Source of the DNA: Mesodorylaimus sp. YZB2_4 | Lineage: Eukaryota > Nematoda > Enoplea > Dorylaimida > Dorylaimidae | Assembly (NCBI GenBank): GCA_030248295.1 | Contig: JASANH010000770.1 | Span: forward strand, 496,001 to 560,000 | DNA length: 64,000 nt | Direction of reading: 5' to 3' | Part shown: positions 12,201 to 23,475 of the stretch, in pieces | Numbering within the stretch: the stretch's first letter is position 1 | Layout of the letters: every line of letters begins with the position of its first letter | The notes under the pieces: model-generated | The model's database searches: none | Told to the model about the DNA's origin: nothing | Seen by the model: only the letters and a program-made list of their open reading frames with translations | Translations under genes and position numbers: made by a program

Positions 12201-15200
12201 CTGTTTCAACAGCTAGTGCGATGGCTGAACAGGAGCGTTTTTTTCAAGAAATGGATGCAGGTAGTCTCATATGCTAGTACAACGCTGAAAATTTATATCC
12301 ATGGTGCATGGTGCAGCCACTGCTCCCAGTCCGGATCAGATCCAACAGTGGATGAATGACGGGAATATCGACGAGCTGGAACAAATCGTGCTGAGCGGCA
12401 GATCACATTTGTTAATGGGAAGAACGTCTGACAATCTGGCAACGGAAGAATTTTTAATGGCATTGCCGCGATATCAAGTAAGAGTGAATGAGTGCCTTAG
12501 CGAGTATACCCGCTGTTACGCTTCGAACATAGGCTAAAGTGGACGCTATCCATAAAGCTGTGGAGGAAGGCGATGTTAGACGTGTCAAGTCCTTGATTGA
12601 TCGACCATCGCTGGCCATGGCTCGTGATCGCAAGGGGGCAACACCCATTCATAATGCTGTGTTGTAAGTTGCCATGCTGAGCTGATAAATTCTTCTGGCC
12701 TCAGTAAGAATTTAAAAAGGTTTACGTGCAGAAGGCGAAAACTCAGAATTCACTCACTAAGCAGGAAGCAACATGGAGCTATTTGTAGCAACTTTTTTGT
12801 TTCAGGCATGGTCAAACTGACACTCTAAAATATTTGCTAAATAAATTTCCTGAAGCCGTCAATGCTGCTGATCACGTATGACTTTTTTATGAGAGGAGTG
12901 AGGGAAGGTCTTGAGACACCCGACAGGGTTCGGCATAGTTCTCTTACACTTCAGTTGAAGCGCCGCCAAAAATATTGTGTGCATTTGTACGGGCTGGTTG
13001 TCGCACTCTATAGTGCCCTTAAAAGTGCTCAGATCCTAATTTGTATATGGAATTTTGGCACACTCCTGATGGCATTGCACAAAGTCGTTTGCTTCACTTT
13101 TCTGAGCCTGTCTAAAACAGTGCCTCAGAAAACGCAGCTTCAACGAAACGCGTCCTCGGCAAGAGCAGCCACAGATCTCATAGAACTGTCTTTAAACGCT
13201 TCTATCCGCAAATTAGTATCTCAAAATTTAGTGAAGCTGTTTAAATGGCCAGAAATTAAAAAATGAAAAATTTCTTAGAGACCAACTGTTAGTGCCTATC
13301 TCAGCTGAATCCATTGTCCTACTGCAGCTTACATTGGAGCTACCAGGCGAAATATGAAAAGGGGGGTTAGGTTTCTTGGTGTTTCTGGTCCGGCTTGATC
13401 GAATCTTTCAGAAATATTGTCGGAAGATAATTTTAGGTGGGTCGCAGTCCCTTGCACTACGCGGCGGCTGATAAGAACGGTGGTGTTTATGTAAAGATGT
13501 TACAGAAAGCTGGCGCAGATGCTTTTGTTGTTGACAAAGTAAGGCTAATCTTATCGCATTATATATAAATTTTTCAATACTTTGGTTTTGTAGCTTGGTC
13601 ACACTCCATTTTATTATCGAACAAATCCAGAACAATTAAATTTGATCAAACTTAAGGATGATGCTGTCATGGATCAGTTGATGACGGGTGATGTACCTAG
13701 CATTCTGCTGCAAGGTAGGCTGGCTTTGTATATCTACAGAAAGCTGTACAAGCAAGAAGCTGATGTGCTCATTAGATTTGGAAGAGGAAATATCAGAGTG
13801 GTTGCAAACTGGAAATTTGGGTAAACTGGAAGAACTGGTTTTGAATGGTTATGGAGATTTATTGTTGGGAAAAGCACACGAGGTTGAAGACAAAGACGTG
13901 CTTTGCTTTTTGGAAGTCCTGCCACAATACCAGGTACTGTATTGTATGTGCTTCGATTATTATTAGTTTTTGATGGATGGTTCCGTTGCGACCTTTTCAA
14001 ACAAAAAAGCAAAATACAGTAAAGATACATAAGATCCCGTTTCATAATATAATTGCTCTCAAATCCTTTCGAAAAAAGTTTTAAAAGACTTTAACTAGCG
14101 CCTTATCAAGCCAGAAAAATATACATTATTGCTCTTCTTTCAGGCAAAAATTCAAGCTCTGCATCGTGCTATTGAAAGTGACAATATTCGCGAAGTCAAG
14201 GGATTAATGGATAGAAAAAAATTGGCACTGGCTCGTGATCGCAAAGGAGCTACTCCTTTACACAAAGCTGTATTGTACAATCACATTAACATCACCTCAT
14301 GGTTATTGAAGAATTATCCTCAGGCCGTCAATGCTTTAGACCATGTACTTCAATTTCAAGCAATTTCAAACAATATTTGTAGATTATTTTGTTTTTTTAG
14401 AACAAAAGAACTCCATTGCATTATGCAGCAGCAATGAGCGGATTTGACGCAGGTTATTCTTACAAGTTATTGCGAAAAGCTGGAGCCGATCCGAATATTC
14501 CGGATGGGGTAGGTACTGTACAGTGAATTAGATACACTCTGTTTCTGTGCATGCTTGTGCAGCATGCATGCTGCCGCCATGAAATGACCTGCAGCCTTGT
14601 CGACACCCAAAACTCCGGTATTGTGCAAAGCAATTCAACATCTATCCTCTTACCAGGATGGCAAGACTGCCAAACACTATTTGAATTTTCCTCAAGAAAT
14701 GAATATCGAAGCACTACGCGAAGAGCATAAAGCAGCTGCAAAAGCCGCTGTCCAACAAAGAGTGGCTCCTTCTTATTTGGACACCTCCATACAGCAATGG
14801 TTACGCGAGGGGAATATTGCGAAATTAGAGCAATTGACGCTGAGTGGGTGCGGCGATCTTTTGCTTAGCCGTGCAGCATCACATCCAGAAGCGGCCGAAT
14901 TCTTAAGCAATCTCGACGATTTTATAGTATGTCGAAGTGATTTGTTTTTAATCCTCTAAAGCAAGATTTTGTAGCTAAAAATCGGTGATCTGCACAAAGC
15001 TGTTCGCGATGGTGATTTGCGATCGTTGAAAGAAGCGCTGGAGAAAAAGAAATTGGTTCTGGCCAGAGATCGCAAGGGTGCGACTCCTCTGCACAATGCT
15101 ATCCTATATCAACAGACCGAAGTGGTCAGGTATTTGGCGCAGTCGTTCCCTCAAACATTGAATGCCCCTGATTATGTAAGTCTTATGATTTGTATATGAG

Positions 15201-16312
15201 CCTTCATCTTTCTATGAAAGGCAGAGAATCCTAGGCTTGAAATTAAATTTATCCGCTCAGGATGGTCCGATTTTGATGTTGGCAGGCTCTGCAAGATGAA
15301 GTGTGGCAATTTCGAACATGGTTGCGAACTGTTCTCAACTGTGAATGCCAAAAGTGTGTGGGTCCCAAAAACCTTTGAAAACCTGACAATCTGAAATCGA
15401 TGAGTTTCGTTATCCCATGGTACTGATCGTGAGGAGGGATCGGAGGCCCTCTCATGGCATCGCAGGAGAGGGTGTAACTATTAGGCAGGTGTGGAAGGGG
15501 TTAAAGAAGGTGAAACTAATCATCATTATTTTTTAACTTACCCTGTGTAAAATGGAAGAATGGTGCCTCGTAGGCAGTGCCTAGTTAGCCTTATTGGTGG
15601 ACCTTTTGAAAACATCTTGGCATATTTCAGAACAAACGCACGCCCCTGCATTATGCCGCGGCTTGTCGAGATGGCGGTCATTATTATAAAATTTTGGAAA
15701 AGGCGGGCGCCGATCCATCAGCTGTTGACAATGTAAGCTCAAATATACTGCACAACATTCCTAATTCATATTGAGGCATAGTTTTCAGGAAGGCAAGACA
15801 CCCGATGTGTATCGTCGCAACATAGGTTTACTAGATTTACGCGTCATTTTGGAACGTGATCGCGATCTGGTCCCGGATGTGGCTCTGGTTAGATCCGCCA
15901 GCTCGGACAGCATGGCTCGCACTGATTCACGCGTCAGTGAACTTAGCGCTATGACGCCCGAGAGCACGTTCCGTAAGAATACTTTCAAATTTTCGAACTT
16001 GTGCCAGTTGTGATCACAATTTGTGCAGGTGAAAACATTGGTGGTTTAATATCCGACGAACCAATGGATGCTGGATTTGCCAATGCAGTCAACGAAGCTG
16101 TCATGTCCCCATCCGTACGTGGTCAATGGCTGCGCAGGATGCCACCAACGTCCGCTAATGGTCGCTATCTGGCCAGCGCTGTGGGTGGTCCACTGACCAA
16201 GGCGTTGGCCGAGGTTCTCATAAAACGTCCAATGGATCCTATCGCTTTCTTGTCCGAGTGGCTGTTGAATTATCATAAGCAAATGGCTAAGAATGGTGAA
16301 AATGGGAGCTGA
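6235..16312 (+). CDS. Six-module ankyrin protein with C-terminal Dpy-30 motif
   Basis: Exons: 6235-6312, 6366-6449, 6502-6705, 6895-7044, 9489-9564, 9618-9775, 9898-10098, 10521-10631, 10684-10816, 10965-11155, 11519-11719, 11985-12083, 12140-12260, 12317-12477, 12533-12663, 12806-12875, 13437-13538, 13594-13714, 13776-13933, 14144-14344, 14401-14508, 14657-14926, 14975-15175, 15631-15732, 15789-15972, 16029-16312. All phases join and give 1299 residues. Six modules (about 1-197, 198-398, 399-602, 603-797, 798-993, 994-1205) each contain a ~53-residue unit (for example IQQWLREGNIAKLEQLTLSG), a 67-residue unit with DRKGATPLHNA, a ~35-residue unit (RTPLHYAA, KAGAD) and a ~40-residue linker beginning GKTP. 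The tail has a Dpy-30 motif, RPMDPIAFLSEWLLNYH. Such motifs form helical dimers that dock partner helices in ciliary, chromatin and PKA-like scaffolds, so I infer a scaffold. Introns of 55-61 bases alternate with kb-sized ones. The start is the first ATG of the first module; an upstream coding exon is not excluded. Confidence 0.88.
7624..8000 (+). mobile_element. tRNA-derived SINE, family A
   Basis: It lies in the 7045-9488 intron of the ankyrin gene. The head is tRNA-like: CCGCGGTGGTGC start and a B-box-like GGGTTCAATCCC near 7688. The middle matches the copy at 31506-31932 (GAGACGGAAGCC-type segment). The tail reads TAGTGGAGACACAGAGGGA and then a GTGCTTAGAAG segment. It is diverged and has no clear terminal A tract. 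End points are approximate. Confidence 0.7.
8286..8680 (+). mobile_element. SINE, family B head with the shared SINE tail
   Basis: It begins GGCGTGGTGGCTCACGATCA and has a degenerate B-box (GTTTCAAGTCC near 8449), so the head differs from family A. From about 8583 (TAGTGGAGACGCACAAAGGGA) the sequence aligns with the family A tail through a GACTGCGGGTCAGC segment. Unrelated heads joined to a common tail are typical of SINEs that depend on one LINE partner. Boundaries are approximate. Confidence 0.6.
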
Positions 16313-17116
16313 TGGGAACTAGCTTATGGTCTGTATGATTCTCATGAAAACTAATCATGATTTTTTGTCAGATTTTATGAAAGTATTTTGATTGATTGCT
16401 GAGTCAATGGGTGTAGGCGCACAGTCCACATGCACAAGCAGTACGAGTATTTTAGCACATTATTTTGCTGAAAATATTAAGTGCTAGATGTTTTCGGTGC
16501 GTCGGTTAATTATTTCGTAAGTAAAGGCTTTAATGTAGCAATTTTTTCAAACCGACTCCAAAAATTGATTTAAATAATACAGTAAATATCAGATTACGGA
16601 GTAAGAGGCCTGAGCAAGACACTTGTAAAAATTGGTGCCCAAAGCAAAATGCACGCATGGTCAGATGCCAAGAATTTTTGCACCAAGCCGCTGCTGATTC
16701 TAGCATATCGTTCATCGACTCTGCTGGCATCAGACATTGAAAACTTTGCAGAAATAACCACCTTGAACCACCATATTTTAAACATTTTTCCGTTCGCTCA
16801 AATGATCAACTTGCACGTAATCCCGTTTTGCGCATTTCAATGTTTACAAAAAACTGAGAGTACAAGGTTTTTTTAAAAGCTTTGCACTTTCGTGTTCTTC
16901 ACTCACTTCCGCCAAGGTTTTAGAGGAACTGAAACTACTGAAGGACGACTGAAACTGTGCAAAAACTATTCTAAAGAACATGAAAATTGCACACATGCAA
17001 GATTGAGAAGCCTCCTCAAAAAAAGTTGATAAAATAAAATGAGCTTCAAACTATTGTTGACTAGCAATGGTGGGCTAAAAAATTTGGCGCAGTCACTTTT
17101 TATGCCTGTTCCTTCT
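16313..17116. other. Intergenic spacer, convergent 3' ends
   Basis: It separates the 3' end of the ankyrin gene (plus) from the 3' end of the first GPCR (minus), so both 3' UTRs should lie here. I see no coding signal. Confidence 0.6.
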
Positions 17117-18187
17117 TCAATATCTTTCTGTCAACTGGTACTTGCTTCGTCTTTTCGGGGCGTGTACGGGCTTCCTGCATGCCAGTGCTTCCACAAATGC
17201 TTCCTTGTACTTGGGCATTGTGAACCCATATATGAACGGATTGATTGCATTCGATGCGTGACTTAAGACAATTGGCGCGAAAAAATGCCATTTCTCAAAG
17301 AAATTATCTGATGTGTAATAAGTGATCAGATTCATAATATGTAATGGATACCAACAAATATGGAAAAATATAATTACCAAAAATAAGCTGAATGTGACTC
17401 GAGCCATATTTGCGATTTCTTGTTTCGATGCATCGGACTCGATAGCTTCTTCTAATTCATCGGCTTGATCAAATTCCATTTCATCTGTTTCGTCATCATG
17501 GTGTTGGTGAGCATGGTGTTTCTGTCGCACGGACATACGACTGTCCAAGGCGACGCCGACTGATGCTAGTCGCTCTCTGTGACGACGAGCAGCGCAATAA
17601 ATGCTCAGATAAAAGAAAATTAGAAATATGGATGGTGTGACCACAGTGGCGAAAAAGACGAACATAAGATAAGTCGTGTTCATAACTCGAAGGAAATCGC
17701 ATTTGGACACATCATATTGGTCAGGCCTGCCACCGTGCCATCCCATCAAGGGCATTGTGCCAATGGCGCTACCAAGGACCCATGCGGTCACGATACCAAA
17801 TATGGCCTTCCTCATACCACGCTCGTGCGTGGCGGGCTTACGGCCCCAGACGACGGCCATATATCGATCAAATGAGACAGCGACCAAGTGGAAGATCGAG
17901 ACCGTACAAAATGTCATCAACAAGGTGTTGACGTAAAGGCAAGCAGTGAAATCGCGAGGTCTCTCAGTGATCATTGAATGAAGATAGACAGGGATGGCCA
18001 CAGTACTCGTCAACAGATTGACCACTGCCAGGGAGAATATGTAGAGATTGGTCGGAGTGCGCATGCGGCGATCACGAATAAAGCTTACGGCAACCAAAGC
18101 ATTGCCTAATATGGCAACTACTGTCACTAGAATTTCACAAGAAAGATACACAATTACTTTCCTGCTTAATTTTTTTACTCTCGCCAT
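17117..18187 (-). CDS. Adenosine-receptor-like class A GPCR, paralogue 1 (D2.50N)
   Basis: An intronless 356-residue receptor with seven hydrophobic segments. Class A marks: GN in TM1, Cys at the top of TM3 (FTACLY), DRYMAVVW, the TM4 Trp, CWYP in TM6 and NPFIY in TM7. Adenosine-receptor resemblance is strong in TM4 (GTMPLMGWH), TM6 (CWYPLHIMN, with Asn at 6.55) and TM7 (IVLSHASNAINPFIY, with Ser-His at 7.42-7.43). The loop-2 pattern C-x-F keeps the aromatic ligand-stacking position, but the usual Glu after it is Leu. The TM2 motif is LAVVNLL: Asn replaces the near-invariant sodium-site Asp 2.50. The third intracellular loop is long and His/Asp/Glu-rich. It lies in the plasma membrane and probably signals through a G protein. 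It forms a same-strand pair with the receptor at 22330-23475. The ligand is inferred, not shown. Confidence 0.9.
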   Translation of the reverse strand: MARVKKLSRKVIVYLSCEILVTVVAILGNALVAVSFIRDRRMRTPTNLYIFSLAVVNLLTSTVAIPVYLHSMITERPRDFTACLYVNTLLMTFCTVSIFHLVAVSFDRYMAVVWGRKPATHERGMRKAIFGIVTAWVLGSAIGTMPLMGWHGGRPDQYDVSKCDFLRVMNTTYLMFVFFATVVTPSIFLIFFYLSIYCAARRHRERLASVGVALDSRMSVRQKHHAHQHHDDETDEMEFDQADELEEAIESDASKQEIANMARVTFSLFLVIIFFHICWYPLHIMNLITYYTSDNFFEKWHFFAPIVLSHASNAINPFIYGFTMPKYKEAFVEALACRKPVHAPKRRSKYQLTERY

Positions 18188-21100
18188 TTTAAAAAAAAAT
18201 ATAACATCCGATTAAAAATCTTGTGCGGATCCAAAAAAAGAAGAAAAGCGGCGACTAAATGATAGGTCCTTGCTCAATGATAAGAACGCAGGTTGATCAA
18301 AATTTAGCTAAGATACTGACTTCGGCAAAGAAAAGTAACTGAACGAGCATTTCCGGGACCTTCCTCCTTGGAACTCTTTGCTGAGCATTTCTAAGGCAGG
18401 CTTTTTCCAGTTCTGGGTGTTCCTTAGTTCGACTAAGGCCAAACGTTCGGAGGCGGAATTTACAACCGAGAGCTGAAGCAAAGAGGATTTTTTTGCGCCA
18501 CCAGTTGCTGTTAAAATATTCGAGAGAACAGGCAGTGGAGGCTCAAAGTTTCTAGCGCCTCGATGGACCGCACGGCATTCATTTTCTTTTACAGCTCGCT
18601 AGAATTTTCTAGCATGGACAAATGGTTTGAGCATGTCAAAACCAAACTTCCCGCCGATAGGTCGTAAAAACTTTAGATTCCCATTGACGAGAAAGAAATG
18701 CAGAACGTTTCGACAATGTAGAAAACGAGAAGGACGCATTTGCTAGTTTCAACTGGCTGTAGTAATTTGACTATCGACAAAAAGTGTGGTGATAAGTTGA
18801 TTCTGCAAGGATTACAGCAGTTTATGTATGGGAACCTGACGCAGGACTCACAGGTTGTCAAAAATGTTAGAACATACGTTTATTAGGCTCCGACCCAATG
18901 GTCTGAGCGTCCGACTGAAAAGGCAGTAAGAACTTATTGTGAATTTTGTTAAAGGCTATCGTTAAAGGCTTTCCAGTTGTGTCCATGACAAGAGGGGCAC
19001 AGTACTGACTAAAATCACACTATCTTGGCTACTTTAGCTTGAACCTGCTAAGGAATGAGAAACTGGCGCTAATTTGACATTTTGACTTGTCGGTGCGTTC
19101 AAGGGGCCTGGGAAATTTCTCGCAAAATAACTGTCTGTAGGTGCATTTTCATGGCTCCTTCTAAAAATTCTGGACCAGTTTAGGAGGGAGGCTTCATAAT
19201 CAAGGTATAACAAGTAAATAAGAACACTTTGATCGAGTCAAAACAAAGCCTTAAGCCAAGACTGTATCGTATCTGACATGCAAGCGCAGCAGCCGCGGGT
19301 GCGAATGTTGCGACCATTGCCGCTTGGGGGCGCCCGGAGTTCTTGGGGGTGTGGCTTGGGCAGTTGGCTCAGCGAGGAGGAGCCAGGGCAGTATACGCGC
19401 ATTTATAGTCGACAAAATTTCTACTCCTACCCCTAGGGTTGGAGTAAGAGCATACGCTTAAGTATATGGCCATTACTTCTACCCTAGGGGTCGGAGTAGA
19501 AATTTTGTCGACTATAAATGCGCCTTATAAGAACAGGTTGCTGGGTGACATTAGCGCTCGCCCTTCGGAGGAAGCCACCCCTCCATGGTCCACCCTATTG
19601 GCAGAACTGTGGGGCAGGCAAGGCGCGCCAGGGACTTCAATTAGCATACTCTCACATGGCCTCTGCGGTCGTCGTTTCCTCCGGTTTATGCTGGAAGAGT
19701 CCAGGAGCTGACTCCAGGGCAGGTACTTGGTTCGTCTGCGGACTTGTTTGTGGTAAGATCTAGGACTGTGGTGAGATGGTCGTGCTTTGTTGTTCTTCGT
19801 AAAGGATCCTCTGGTGTTGACTGAGTCTTTACTGCGCCATCGACAGTGAAAGGAACTGTTCGCCAGCCTAGGCATCTTAGGACCGGGTGCATTCGACCAG
19901 CAGCCAGGCTAGTGTATCATTGCACAAAGCAGCTGCAGGCATCCTTGAGAGGCGCGGCAAGCACGCTCTATGGGTTTGTCGAGGAGTCGGGGTCTCAGTG
20001 ATCGATACTCTGCAGGATTAAACCTTTCTACCAGGCTTGGGCTATTGAAGACCTTGGACCGCTCGCTTGTACGATCAGCCCGAACTCGCCAGTACGAGAG
20101 CGAAGAAGAGCTGTCGCACTCTCGCATACAAACAAAACTCGTAACATCAATACCAGTTATCTCCGATTACCTTGGCTATAATGGCGACCAGAATGTAAAA
20201 ATGATATGCTTCAAACAAGCCGCAAAAAGACATGGATCTCCGGGTTAACTGGCCACGTCCCGCGGAGTATTCAGATTAAATAGTCTCTGACGCTACTTCT
20301 TTTAGCGAGTCAGCCTTTGCTATCCTTCTCGATATTCTAAATGTCGTGCCAGACAGGCAAGATTACTGATTTCTTTCAACATTGGGCATCTCTTCAATGT
20401 TTCTTTCGAAGTATACGAAACACATGCTAACAGTAACTGATGTCTGGAAGATTAATGAAGGTTGCGAGCTTGGTAAAAAGAATCTTGTGAAAGAAGCCTC
20501 ATGTCCCCACCAACGCACCTCTTTCGCACTCATGCGCCCCTGTTTTGGCAAATGTAGTGACCCTCCGAACGCCTTTGTATGCGAATTATACTCACATAGA
20601 ATATAGGTGCTTATTTCTTGCTGCGTATGGCAATTTGATTGAAAACGCACTCAGAAGATGACAAGGAACCAGAATCTGTTCTAAATTTAGCCTTCCTGAG
20701 ATATTCACAGAAATTCGAATATTTATGACTCGAAAACACATCAATTACGGTTGTATAAACCTGTGCAGTAAGTGCGAGCCTACTTTCTGGTGGATAGCAA
20801 TGATCCTGCAATATAGACTCAAGGTACAATTTTGACTTGAAATTATCCCAGAAAAATCCAAAACTCACGGATTTTAGGATTCACTTTTGCAGCTGGTGGT
20901 TGCGAAAATAAACATTTTCTTATCACATTTCAACAGACATCTTATTTTGCGGACCAGAAAATTCTGCACTAGTTAAAAATCAATGCCTCAGAGAACTCTG
21001 CTGTAATATGAAGAGTACAAGGGGAAGATGGCGACGCTTTGTGGGCAGACAGTTTTATCCTCGCTTCTTACCTGGGAAACATGGGAAATTCAAACGTCCC

Positions 21101-22329
21101 CGTCCCAAGAATACTGTAGAAGTGACAAGGCTACAAGACGCGTATTACACGTCCGACTTATACAATGCTCCTGGACGAAAGAACTAGTTATTATGTACTG
21201 GTACAGTACGATGTACTGCACCCTGATAACAAGCAATTTTGTTCTTGGTGACAAAAAAGAGATAGGAAAAGTGAATTTCCAAAAATAAAAACAGTGGGTA
21301 CGAAAAGTTGATTTTGATTTAGGTACATGTTTTGTAAAACGATTCGCCCCCCCCCCCCTCCTTGACATTCTCAATAAGTGAAGGGGGAGAAAGGTACACA
21401 GGATTTGGCACTCATATGAAAAATGAATTTGAAGGTCTCTGGGGTACTCATTACTGGCGTGACGTACTGTGCGTATTGTGAAGTCAAATCATGTCTTATC
21501 GGATTGGTCTTTTTCGCTCCCATCAATCAGCTGACGATGTTATAGTAAGGATCCCGCAAAATAATCCTTGTGTGATTTCTTTTATTGCAATAAATTATAT
21601 TCTTCTTCGAGCCACTATCCCCCCTCCTCCCTTATTGCACGCATACATATGCCAAGACAAGGGAACGACGACCACGACCATTTTTATTCCGGGAACAGTT
21701 GCATTACCGTGGTTTTGTCTTCTGATTCTCAACAGATTCCAACAAACTGCACCCTTTTAAACCATCAAATACATTTCGTATGATTTTAAAAACTTATTTC
21801 ATATTCATAAAATCGAGGGTGGGTAGTTTTTGCATGTGCAAGAGACCAGCCAGTTTTCGAGTGTCTGTTGCGAAACAGTTGGCATTTCTGACCTCAAAAC
21901 GCATTTTTCCTCAACCATGCAGATTCTTCAATCATACTTTTGTGTAAAGTGATACGAAAAAAACTTTTAAACACACCCGTCTAAAGACAACTTTTTAGTA
22001 CGGAAAGGCTTAGCAGTTCAATCAGTGACGAATGGCGAATACAAGACAAGCCAGATCCCACACATCATTTTCGATCTATTTCATCCGTGATATGCCCACG
22101 TCACAAAAATAGCACTGATGAAAGCTCGCTTACAAAATAGCCACAAAAAATCCACACGAAACGAAACGTATCAACGCCAGTTTCTCTGATCAACAGGAAA
22201 AATACAGCCAAAACCACTGGATAAAAAAAGACCATTAGAATTAATCAAAGCTTGAAAGCTACTTATATCCTGCTCTGCAAAATCGAATTTCCCTAAAGAC
22301 TCATGAACCAAAGAAAACCCAACATTGGA
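18188..22329. other. Intergenic region between the two GPCR genes
   Basis: About 4.1 kb. It contains the sharp inverted repeat at 19397-19523, a run of 12 C at 21347-21358 and decayed repeat-like DNA near 18880-19060. Short open frames overlap on both strands and show no family resemblance. The promoter of the first GPCR should lie near 18188. Confidence 0.55.
19397..19523. repeat. Inverted repeat, 51-bp arms with a 25-base loop
   Basis: Left arm 19397-19447 and right arm 19473-19523 are reverse complements with about three mismatches. Both start GCGCATTTATAGTCGACAAA on their own strand. The near identity suggests a recent or selectively kept structure. It could be a tiny MITE-like element; no convincing target duplication is visible. 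Confidence 0.85.
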
Positions 22330-23475
22330 CTATTCTTCTTCCTCCTCCTCGCTATCACCGCCAATCGCGGGCCTGGCGGCTGCTTGTGTCTCGATGCTCA
22401 TTCGGGCCTTTGATCCTTCATTGCGAGATCGATCAGCGAGGTCCTCCGGGATGGCCGATGATTTCTTGCAGGCCAAAGCTTCTATGAATGCTTCTTTATA
22501 ACCTGGCATTGTTCTTGCGTAAATGAATGGATTGACAGCACTCGAGAGATGACTTAGGATAATTGGCGCGTAGAACCACCACGCTTCCATTTCGCAATCG
22601 GTACAATAGTAGGCCACCGCGTTCATAATATATAAGGGATACCAGGAGACCAAAAAACACAGGATTACTAAAACCAAACTAAAAATTATCCGTTTTGTTT
22701 TAGCGCTTTGTCGTTGCTGCATTGACTGAAATCGTGCATTCACCATTGAATTTTCAACATTCTCTTCTTTATCCCCTTCATGTTTTCCACCATTTTTGCT
22801 ATTACGAAATGAATTTTCGCCATTCCTGTTTGATATTCTTGTATCCAATGAGTAGTGGACACTTAGCATTCGATCATTATGCGCACGGACAGTGTGGTAT
22901 ATGCTGATATAAAAGAATAGCATAATCAAAGTTGGTGTAATAATAGTGGCATAAAATAAGAATAAAAGGTAACTCATTCTGACCACCTTCATGAACTCGC
23001 ACTTGGTGGCCACACTCGGTGCTGGTACCCCACTATGCCAACCCATTACGGGCAAACAGCCGATTAAACCACCCAGAATCCAAGCAACGGCAACAAGAAT
23101 CGAGGCGTGGCGCATACCTCGACTATGAGATACTGGTTTCCTGCGCCAGACGACGGCCATATATCGATCGAAGGAAACTGCGGTCAAGTGAAGAATCGAT
23201 ACTGTACAAAATGTTAAAATCAATGTATTCACATACAGACACGCGTGAAAGTCGCGTGGTTTTTGGGTTAGCATGGAAAACGCATATACTGGCATGGCCA
23301 CTGTGCTGGTCAGAAGGTCGGTCACGGCCAATGAGAACACGTACAGATTGGTGGGTGTGCGTAATCGACGATCACGTACGAATACAATCACGATCAATGC
23401 ATTGCCCAAAGCTGATATGATCGCGATCACTATTTCGCAGGCCAAATAGGCCACTAAAGTTCGATCGATCTGCAT
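22330..23475 (-). CDS. Adenosine-receptor-like class A GPCR, paralogue 2
   Basis: An intronless 381-residue receptor closely related to the one at 17117-18187, with the same short N-terminus and helix layout. Visible motifs: GN in TM1, LAVTDLL in TM2 (the usual Asp 2.50 is kept), FHACLY at the TM3 top, DRYMAVVW, GCLPVMGWH after TM4, a loop-2 C-E-F pattern, CFLVSWYPLYIMN in TM6 (Ser in place of the common Cys) and NPFIYARTMP in TM7. TM7 has LSHLSSAVNPFIY, again recalling adenosine receptors. The third intracellular loop is long and rich in Asn, Lys and Glu, and the C-tail ends in an acidic run. Compared with its neighbour it looks like the more conventional copy, so the pair probably arose by tandem duplication and then diverged. 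Adenosine or a related purine ligand is inferred only. Confidence 0.9.
   Translation of the reverse strand: MQIDRTLVAYLACEIVIAIISALGNALIVIVFVRDRRLRTPTNLYVFSLAVTDLLTSTVAMPVYAFSMLTQKPRDFHACLYVNTLILTFCTVSILHLTAVSFDRYMAVVWRRKPVSHSRGMRHASILVAVAWILGGLIGCLPVMGWHSGVPAPSVATKCEFMKVVRMSYLLFLFYATIITPTLIMLFFYISIYHTVRAHNDRMLSVHYSLDTRISNRNGENSFRNSKNGGKHEGDKEENVENSMVNARFQSMQQRQSAKTKRIIFSLVLVILCFLVSWYPLYIMNAVAYYCTDCEMEAWWFYAPIILSHLSSAVNPFIYARTMPGYKEAFIEALACKKSSAIPEDLADRSRNEGSKARMSIETQAAARPAIGGDSEEEEEE

Noticed and set aside
12261-12316. Use of the earlier acceptor tgctag for exon 14 of the ankyrin gene.
   Set aside because: It leads to an in-frame stop at once; the acceptor at ggtgcag restores the module sequence.
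13715-13739. A 25-base intron in the ankyrin gene using the acceptor at tctacag.
   Set aside because: The frame also closes with the acceptor at cattag (intron 13715-13775, 61 bases). That size matches neighbouring small introns and avoids a non-homologous insert.
18880-18960. A tRNA-like stretch (CCAATGGTCTGAGCGTCCGA).
   Set aside because: Resembles an A-box only; no B-box or cloverleaf could be folded, so at most a decayed SINE head.
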